Of a stretch of 64,000 nucleotides of DNA, positions 57,111 to 64,000 are shown in pieces (the stretch's first letter is position 1; each line of letters begins with the position of its first letter). Origin of the DNA: Micropterus salmoides. Taxonomy: Eukaryota; Chordata; Actinopteri; Centrarchiformes; Centrarchidae. The position numbers were made by a program, and so were the translations under genes. The notes under the pieces are model-generated. The model saw only the letters and a program-made list of their open reading frames with translations, was not told the DNA's origin and did not search any database. Where the stretch lies: positions 12,954,242-13,018,241 of the forward strand of contig NW_024040041.1 of the NCBI RefSeq assembly GCF_014851395.1, read 5' to 3'.

Positions 57111-57689
57111 ATGCCGAGCAAAAGCCAGTATCTGCGCCCCCGGCTGTGCACGCTGGAGAAGGGGGACAACGGCTACGGCTTCCACCTCCATGGGGAGAAA
57201 GGTAAGACGGGGCAGTTCATCCGGTTAGTGGAGCCCGACAGCCCGGCTGAAACCTCAAGGCTGCGCGCAGGAGACCGGCTTGTGTTCGTGAACGGGGAGG
57301 ACGTGGAGAACGAGAGCCACCAGCAGGTCGTGTCCCGGATACGGGCCACCGTGGGCCTGCTGGAGCTCATAGTGGTGGACCCGGACACGGAACAGCTGCT
57401 GAAGAAACACAACATGAAGTGTCTGAAGGAGTATGTCACCGAGGGTGTCCCGATACCCTTCGACGAGGAGGAGGAAGAGGAGAAGGAAGAGGAGGTGGTG
57501 GTGGTGGTGGCGGAGGAGAATGTGGACTTAGACGGGACGGACCACGGGGATGAGCGGCGCGCCAAGAGGGACGAGGAGGCGGAGGAGGAAGAGGGGACAC
57601 CTAGGGAGGTCACGCCGGTCCCGGAGAGTATGCCTAACGGAGAAATCCACCGGCACGTCGAGAAAAAACTGAGCATCAACTCTGAGAAG
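57111..57689 (+). CDS. nherf1: NHERF1 scaffold protein, first coding exon
   Basis: One exon of 193 codons, donor AAG|GTGAGT; the gene leaves the window to the right. NHERF1 (also slc9a3r1) is a two-PDZ scaffold that ties membrane proteins such as NHE3 and CFTR to ezrin at the apical cortex. PDZ1 spans about residues 8-95, with the GYGF carboxylate-binding loop at 21-24 and LRPRLCTLEKG before it; HGEKGK, FIRLVEPDSPAE and AGDRLVFVNGEDVE are typical NHERF. After it comes a long acidic run (E/D-rich with V5, about 119-170), longer and more acidic than I recall for the human linker. The start is the ATG in CCCACCATG; an upstream GTG is ignored. Rab37 next door favours NHERF1 over NHERF2, although RAB26 and NHERF2 also lie near each other on human 16p13. 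Exon 2 (PDZ2) is not found in 57690-64000. Confidence 0.93.
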
Positions 57690-58283
57690 GTGAGTCAAAG
57701 TTACAATAAGTGCCTGCAGCTGTCATTTTCACACGCCTTTTCTGCAGCTTTAGTTCAAGACACACGTGCCTCCAGTGCCTGTGATGACATGAAACCCACT
57801 GAACGCAGGGAGGGTGTGTTGCGCTGTGAGAAAGAATAGGTGCTCTGTGTGTACAACATGGATAACATGGGCAGCTGCACCCACATGCAACCAGGAGCAT
57901 GTGGGCAGGGTCAGCTGGCTGGACATTTGCTGTGGGTGTGAGAGGACAAACAACCTGGTTCAGCTTTGGGAAAATCAAAAACCGAAACATCTGAAGCTGT
58001 AGCTCAACTTTCTCCCCTCAGATAACTTGATTGTGGTGCCAATGTGTTATCACAGCCATGCCAGGAGGCTGAGCATAAAAACACAGGGGACACACTTGTC
58101 TTTGCGTTGTGTGCTGTAGAAACCGACCATAACAAATGTCTGACATTGCTAAACCCTCCACAACAGCCAGCAGGGAATAGTTAGTGTGTCTCCACAAAAT
58201 GAATTTTTTCAACCTTTGATCTTCATCTGTAAAACATTGTGGGTGCATTCTCACCCTGCAGCGACCACTTGTTGCTGCGTCTG

Positions 58284-58286
<3 letters not shown>
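57690..58286. other. Start of nherf1 intron 1
   Basis: The frame stays open past the donor to 57839, but the added residues do not look like NHERF and follow a good GTGAGT, so this is intron. Confidence 0.6.
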
Positions 58287-58326
<40 letters not shown>

Positions 58327-58341
58327 CGTGCGTGCGCGCGC
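58287..58341 (+). repeat. (GT)n then (GC/GT)n microsatellite
   Basis: GT units pass into GCGTGCGTGCGTGCGCGCGC. The alternating purine-pyrimidine run could adopt Z-DNA. It lies in nherf1 intron 1. Confidence 0.9.
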
Positions 58342-58939
58342 GGCTGTGAACTCAGGACCGGTATTCATTATAAAGCACTTGAAGAGAAGACGGTGCCTCC
58401 AGACTGGAACATCTGTGCCCCCTCGCTGCATCCAGGATGTTTACACCCGAGGCTGTTTTCTGTCTGTGTCCAGCTTGCCTCCTGTGTACAGTGCTGTGGG
58501 TGGGAGTGAGGTGGGAAGAAAGGCCGCAGTGTGCAGAGCAAGCAAAGACACAGAGAGAAGACCCTGCTGTGGTTTTTTATTTTTATTCCTCTTTACTTTT
58601 CGCTGTTGTTCTAGCTGTTGAGATGTGAACATATCATCTAGTGCATCTAGCAGTTCTGGCATCTGTATGGTTTGGTGGAGGCACAACTGAATAATAACAA
58701 TAATAAGTGTTGCCCAACAAGCCCTGATTTAAGCTTTTCTACATTATGTAATAATGGTGGGGCCACAAATGAGCATGTTCGTGCTGCTGTGCTATGTTTA
58801 TGATGATCCCTGAAGATGGGAGGTCAGAGAGGTCAAAAAGGTGGTGACACCTAATGGTAAAGTGAGGAGTCAAGTTGGGAGATTGCCTGGCATTTTGGTT
58901 ATTGTAGTAGCCTATGTAGTTTGAATATTGCTCTTTTAC

Positions 58940-59310
58940 AGTTTGACATTTTGGGATATATGCGTACATGTTTTCTTTCCGAGAGTAAGATGAGAAGATT
59001 GATACTACAGTTAGCTACCTTCAGCAGCTTTAAACAGGGAGAACTGGCAGTCACTGCGCCCAGCCAAAAAATAGTCCAGCATATAGTCCCCTGTAAAACC
59101 ACGATGGGTTGTTTTTACACTTCATTTTTTGTGTGGATTAAACACATAGCATGTTAATTGAGATTTAGAGATGCTGGTAGCCATATTTAGTTACCTTTGG
59201 CTTTGACAAACCCAGGCAAAGGTTTCTCTGTTTCCAGTCTTTATGCTACACTAAGCTAGCCTGCTGCTGCTGTTAGCATCATATTTACCATGCAGACATG
59301 ACAGTGGTAT
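58940..59310. repeat. Fish interspersed repeat
   Basis: TTTGACATTTTGGGATATAT, GAGAAGATTGATACTACAGT and CCAGTCTTTATGCTACACTA are parts of a repeat common in fish DNA; order and inversion of the parts suggest a rearranged copy. A piece of the same family is in the xylt2 3'UTR (35810-36010). Confidence 0.5.
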
Positions 59311-59324
59311 CTCTACAACTAACG

Positions 59325-59915
59325 CATTTAGAACAGCAGCCAATGATTATTTTCATCAAAGTAAAGTAATAATTTTTTTGACTAATCATTCAGTCTATGA
59401 AAAAGAACGCCTGTCACAGTGTCCAAGGTGGCATCTTCCAGTCGCTTGTTTTGTTTGAGCAACAATCCAAAACCAAAAGAGTTAAAAAATCTGGAACTCA
59501 CAAATAGGCCTATTAAGGATTTTTCTTGATCGAACAACCTAAATGATTTATTGATTATCAAAATAGTTGCAGATGATCTAGGCCTAATCAATTTATTGAC
59601 TAATTTGTTTGCTCTAGTTGCTTTGCAGTTGAAATTAGAGCTGCAACTAACAATTATTTTCACGACTGATATATAGATTCTACATTTATCATTCTTGATG
59701 AAATGGTTAATTGTTTGGTCCATAGTAAGTCCATCACAGTTGAAGGTGACGTCTTCAAACGCTGTGTTTTTCCAAAACCCAAAGATATTCAGTAAAATAT
59801 CATAGAAGACAATGAAAACCAGAGTCTTCACATTTTAGAAGCTAGAGCTAGAGAGTTTTTGTCACTTATTTTGACAAATCGCTTAATTGGTTTATCGTTT
59901 CAGCTCTGCTCTGGC
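59325..59915 (+). repeat. Two copies in tandem of a TTATCAAAATAGTTGC-type repeat
   Basis: Copy 1 (about 59325-59610) and copy 2 (about 59637-59915) each carry a TTATTTTCA start block and a GTCTTC- or GCATCTTCCAG-type middle block, with a GATTATCAAAATAGTTGCAG or GTTTCAGCTCT end. Copy 2 starts GAGCTGCAACTAACAATTAT. The same orientation and a 25-bp gap suggest tandem duplication or double insertion. It may be related to the hAT-like MITE at 29502. Confidence 0.5.
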
Positions 59916-60666
59916 ATCGTCTCTGGCTGCTTGTTCATCATATGCAAATTAATATTTTTATGTTCTCAGAGAATTTGCTGCCTATTTGTAAACTCCCTCT
60001 CCTTGTTTGAACCCAGCTCAAATGTCACGTTGTCAATATTGAAGCTCTGCTGAGCCACTCGCTGCTTCCTTAAATAGTTTTTTTCCCCCACAATAAAAGT
60101 CCAGAGCATGCAAATCCTTTTGGAGTTATGTTATTTTTTGTTTCTTTACCCTCACGCTTTTGCACAACACTTGAGCAACGCTGGGCTACGTTGTTTGTTG
60201 TAGGAATATACAGCGATTGTTCCTGTGTTTACTCTCTATACTATCCACAGACGGCCTAATGGACCTGTGGCAGTACAATTGACACTGGCACACAACCCAG
60301 AGGGAAGTGGCATCGAAACAAACAAACTCATTCTGAACGTTTTTTTCTTTAATTTTCAACAGAGTTTTACAATCTTCTGGAATAATGCTAAGCACTGAGC
60401 CCAGCTGGGAATTTCTTTTTTATACAAAGGCACAGCTCATACAAAACTAAAATTACATACAAAAAAAAAGGGACAGAGGACGCAGCAGAGTGTGTATATT
60501 TATGTGTAATTGGGCTTAAGGGACTCAGGGAGTCTGCAGCGTCTCTATGTTGCTGTCAGAGCCACCTCAGGCTGTGTTTTTTTACTTTGACTCCACTCTT
60601 TCTGGAATTTTCTCCCTACATCCTGTCCGGCATTCCTGTGCCCGAGCGTCTGCGGCCTGGCCAATG

Positions 60667-60790
60667 ACACACACACAAACACACACACAAACACACACAT
60701 ATACACACACACAAACACACACATATACACACAAAACCCTCACACACATATACACACAAAACCCTCACACACACAAGCACACTCATACAC
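60667..60790 (+). repeat. CA-rich compound minisatellite
   Basis: Imperfect units ACACACAAACACACAC, ACATATACACACA and AAAACCCTCACACAC alternate; the last type is repeated as a ~28-bp unit. It lies in nherf1 intron 1. Confidence 0.85.
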
Positions 60791-61578
60791 AGCCTTGGAA
60801 GACTCACACAGCGTTGGTTCAGCAGTCACACTGACGTCCGCACTTTGCCTGTCTGGCCTCCTCTTTGAAGTGACACAAAAGAGGGTTCGAGAGAGCGACG
60901 CCTTCTCCGGAAACCAAAGAGCCTCGTTCAAGGCTGCCATGGTTACGCTGATGTGTGTGTGTGTGTGTGTGTTTGCAGTGCATGTGTGAGGATGCAGGTA
61001 GGCGAAAGTGAGACAGGGCAAGGGAGGTGTGAAAAAAATAAGTGGAGTGAGCAGCGATGAAAGTCAAAACATGGAGCGTGGCCCGGGAACAAAATAGGAA
61101 CCGCTGTCGTCATCCTGGAACAAAACACACACACACACAAAAAAACACATCATGGGTTCCAAAGGTCATTGTTTTGTTTACCAGGCAGTAAAACATTTTA
61201 CTCAGCCATTGTTGAGTGCAGTGTAGTAGCAGCGGATGCTCTCTCTCAGCTCATATTACAAATCTAGATCCATCAGCTCATCCAGAAAACGAACAAAAAC
61301 AAGTTTGCATTTGTGGCTGTGCTGATTGTGATTGACTGTTTTTACTTGTTGAAAGGTAGCATTTATATTTTTTTGAGTCAGTTTATAGTGCCAAAGCAGA
61401 GTTCTCTGCAGTGCGGTATGCAGATTGTAAATTTAGGGGGAAAGTCTTTCATTGGAGAATTTCCTACTAAAACGACTGGCTTCAGCTACATTTTGGAGGT
61501 ATTTTTGCACAGAACAAAGACTGTGGATGTTGTCACATCCACTGGACTTATGTAGAAAGGGACCTTTCAATAGCCAGT

Positions 61579-61615
61579 ATGTGGACAACTGTCGCTAAAT
61601 GACAGTTGTCCACAT
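61579..61615. repeat. Perfect hairpin, 15-bp stem, 7-nt loop
   Basis: ATGTGGACAACTGTC, loop GCTAAAT, then GACAGTTGTCCACAT. All 15 pairs match. It is in nherf1 intron 1 and may be the joined ends of a small MITE. Confidence 0.9.
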
Positions 61616-62963
61616 TTTTCAACAAATCAGTCAGTTGTTTGAGCACAAACGAAAAACAAAAATGATCCCACTAGTTTTGTCATTATTTAAAAGAAACAGA
61701 GTGGTCTTGATTACCAAATCAGCTCTATAAACTCTATAAAATGGATTATTTCATACAGAAACATTTTACAGTCAAACCCACAAAAATGTGTTTTCCACAC
61801 CCTGTATTTGTGTCATCATCACACTGCTCTGGCTGTTTTTATCCAGTGATTCACTTGGACGCAGAGAGTGTGAGAAGTCTTTGGGAGTCTTCCTGAGTTG
61901 ACTGCTGGCCCCTTACATTTAAACACTAATTAGAGGAAAGGAAGAGCGCCTGTGTCAGATGAAGTTGACTGTGGCTAGATGAGATCTGGCATGTTGGCAA
62001 GTGTTTCCAAGTGTGCGCGCGTGTGTGTAAACTCTCTGGTGATATGCATCGCTGTGTACGATCTATCCAGATAGAGGACGCTGAGACAAGAGGGCGACTT
62101 TATGTCGGGGACGGTTGTCACTCTTCTGCCCTCTAATCTGAGCCTCTAATCTGCACATTTGTATAAAACCTGCTTATTAAAGAGCTTGAAGCCTTCAGCT
62201 GCACGGGGCCACGTGTTTTCCCTAAACAAATCATCCTCAAGCTGTTGTGTGGGAGGATTTGGTTTATTTTTTATGTACGCTCCACTGCAAGGCCTTCAGT
62301 GCATGGATTGATAATGGTCTTCTTGACTGGCTCTTATGGGCTGTCCATAGCTCATTTTAACAGACCAGGCCATGTGTTTTCTCAGTTGTGACATTCAAAG
62401 TCTTTTTTCAGTGGCAGAACTTTACCGCCCGATAAAATATTTCATAATTTTTCTCTAATTTATGGCACAAGGGAGGCTAATATGATGGCAATGTCACTTA
62501 CCTATCTGTGTACTGTCATATCTTTTTCAGCAGGATAGACTGACTTGAGTTTTGAGAATTGATCGTTAACTTTTAACAAGTCTCACATTCACTGACATCT
62601 GATGTAATGCCTACAGGAATAGCGTGTGAATAAGACTTTCTGTTAATACAACAGAAAGTGAGCTTTCGATGATCATTTGTCATGCATGAGAGGCAGAAAC
62701 AGCCACACCTACAGTAACTATTTGAGCCAGGATGGTCAGGGGCGTGTTTCTGGCGGCCTGCTGCTGTCTGTGAGAGTCTAGGCCTTTGCTGGTTTCCTGT
62801 CATTGTTGTTGGTGGATGTCCCCCCCCACCACCACTACCACCATCCTTTTCTCACCCCCCTGGCCTGTAAGGAGAGTCCCAGCAGCAGCCCATAGCGGGA
62901 CAGTAAACTACAGCTTAAAGTGTATCTGAGCAGATATGATATCAAAAAAGGATATATAACATA

Positions 62964-62992
62964 ATGCTATTCAACCAGTGGTTGAATAGCAT
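62964..62992. repeat. Perfect hairpin, 13-bp stem, 3-nt loop
   Basis: ATGCTATTCAACC, loop AGT, then GGTTGAATAGCAT. It is in nherf1 intron 1. Confidence 0.9.
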
Positions 62993-64000
62993 GTTGTTTG
63001 AGCAACAGACACTGAATCATGGCTCAAGGTAAACACTATCTCCACTCTGTTTGTTGGTTCATCATCATTGAAGCCATTGTGACAAAGTCAGGAATTGTTC
63101 AGGCTCTGCTGGGTAATGGTGTGTGTGTCATTGTCTGACAGGATCAGATGTACTCTGTGATTTATTCTGACTGGTCGTATGCGGCCACTTGACATTTACT
63201 CATACAGAGCCTTTGGGCAGATGATGCACTTATATTTGTTTTGTGTGGGTTTCCTCATTAATGTTACATGCATGTGTTGGTGTATGTGCTTGTGGGAACG
63301 TTTGGGAGTTACCGTTCCCCGTCCTGCTATTTGTTGATCGTCGGGCTGTGTGTTACAGGGGAAATGGTCCACGTGATAAGAAGAGGGCGTCAGGGGGCTT
63401 CATTGTGTTTCCACTCAAAGATTTGTGCAATCTCAAGTGTGTTATGTAACACGTATGGGCCGGGTGATAAATGATAAATGGCGACAGACGATGATAGAAA
63501 TTAGATATAACCCTTTAACAGTGAATAAATCCCAAATCATCCGTATGTAAGCTGCATGCAGTGCCCTGATTCTCTCTGCCTAGTTGGTGCTATGTGTTCA
63601 GTTTGTCTTTTAGTATCCACCACCAGATACTGGCAGTCGTTACACTCTATGCGCACGTCTCTTGGACGTAGCTGTTTTTGTGTGTATTATGGGTGGGAAT
63701 CATGATAGGAGTAACTCATGATACAAAACTATCCTACTACTACTAATTGTCGCCAGAGATAACGAGAGTATCTGAAGTATTATGCAAGACAGTGACGCAT
63801 AATTTATTACAAGACCTGTTTACCAAGGAGGTGAAACATAGACAACAGTGAAAACATGCTGAATATCATTAGAGAAATGGCGTGTACCAAAGTACGAAGA
63901 GTATGAGCCTTTTTTGGGCAAGTTTTTGGCCTTTTTTAGCGACAGTGGAGCGAAGAAATGAGAGAAGAGAGGGGAGGACAATCTGCATCTCAATCCCTTA

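Larger units (their letters stand above)
61050..64000. other. nherf1 intron 1, right part
   Basis: No PDZ2 exon (a GYGFNLH-like motif) or other coding segment is seen. Two short perfect hairpins occur (61579-61615 and 62964-62992). The rest is plain intron-like sequence. Confidence 0.45.

Noticed and set aside
57173..57679. 168-codon minus-strand ORF, Ser-rich
   Set aside because: It is the antisense of nherf1 exon 1; the Ser runs mirror the Glu-coding GAG repeats.
57111..57689. Naming this exon nherf2
   Set aside because: PDZ1 alone cannot decide cleanly. The rab37 neighbour, as on human 17q25, favours nherf1; RAB26-NHERF2 on 16p13 is the paralogous pair.
57690..57839. Coding continuation of nherf1 past 57689
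   Set aside because: The frame is open by chance; a strong GTGAGT donor ends the exon and the added residues are not NHERF-like.
60667..60790. CRISPR-like array
   Set aside because: The units are low-complexity CA repeats with no spacer diversity, in a vertebrate intron.

Overview
This is nuclear DNA from a ray-finned fish, most likely a spiny-rayed teleost. The genes have short exons with GT-AG introns, their proteins match vertebrate families closely, and the non-coding DNA carries teleost-type repeats (Tc1/mariner fragments, hAT-like MITEs, tRNA-derived SINEs, L2-like LINE tails, CA/GT microsatellites). I see no bacterial, phage, CRISPR or viral features.

Layout. (1) 213-1261, minus: the first three coding exons of recql5, a RecQ DNA helicase; the rest lies off the left edge. 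(2) 3523-6640, minus: an eight-exon gene for a 390-residue protein with a helical N-terminus and a C-terminal PRY-SPRY (B30.2) domain but no RING or B-box. I do not recognise its N-terminal half. (3) 11106-17659, minus: a five-exon gene for a 229-residue single-pass membrane protein whose cytoplasmic tail has two PPxY motifs. It too is unnamed here. (4) 22074-34578, plus: complete xylt2 (xylosyltransferase 2), 11 exons, 880 aa, with a ~2.2 kb 3'UTR. (5) 37360-53586, plus: complete rab37, with two alternative starts. Each start has its own first exon and its own copy of the 111-nt exon that encodes the P-loop and switch I, and both join the same seven downstream exons. (6) 57111-57689, plus: first coding exon of nherf1 (slc9a3r1), holding PDZ1 and an acidic linker; the gene continues beyond the right edge.

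The rab37-nherf1 order matches human 17q25.1. RECQL5 is also on 17q25 and XYLT2 is on 17q21, so the window joins segments that are apart in human. The genes do not form one pathway: helicase-based genome maintenance, glycosaminoglycan initiation in the Golgi, secretory-vesicle trafficking and apical membrane scaffolding are separate jobs.

The most informative signal is the duplicated G-domain exon of rab37. It gives two GTPases with different N-termini, P-loops and switch I regions from one locus. The rest of the window is a good record of transposon history: a three-layer nested insertion (40.5-41.4 kb), an hAT-like MITE with a perfect 8-bp target duplication (29.5-30.1 kb), a long foldback element (20.5-20.9 kb), and a Tc1 MITE with 66-bp arms beside an inverted pair of tRNA-like heads (48.2-49.1 kb). 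All exon borders were read by eye from splice consensus, frame closure and family similarity. None is backed by transcript data.
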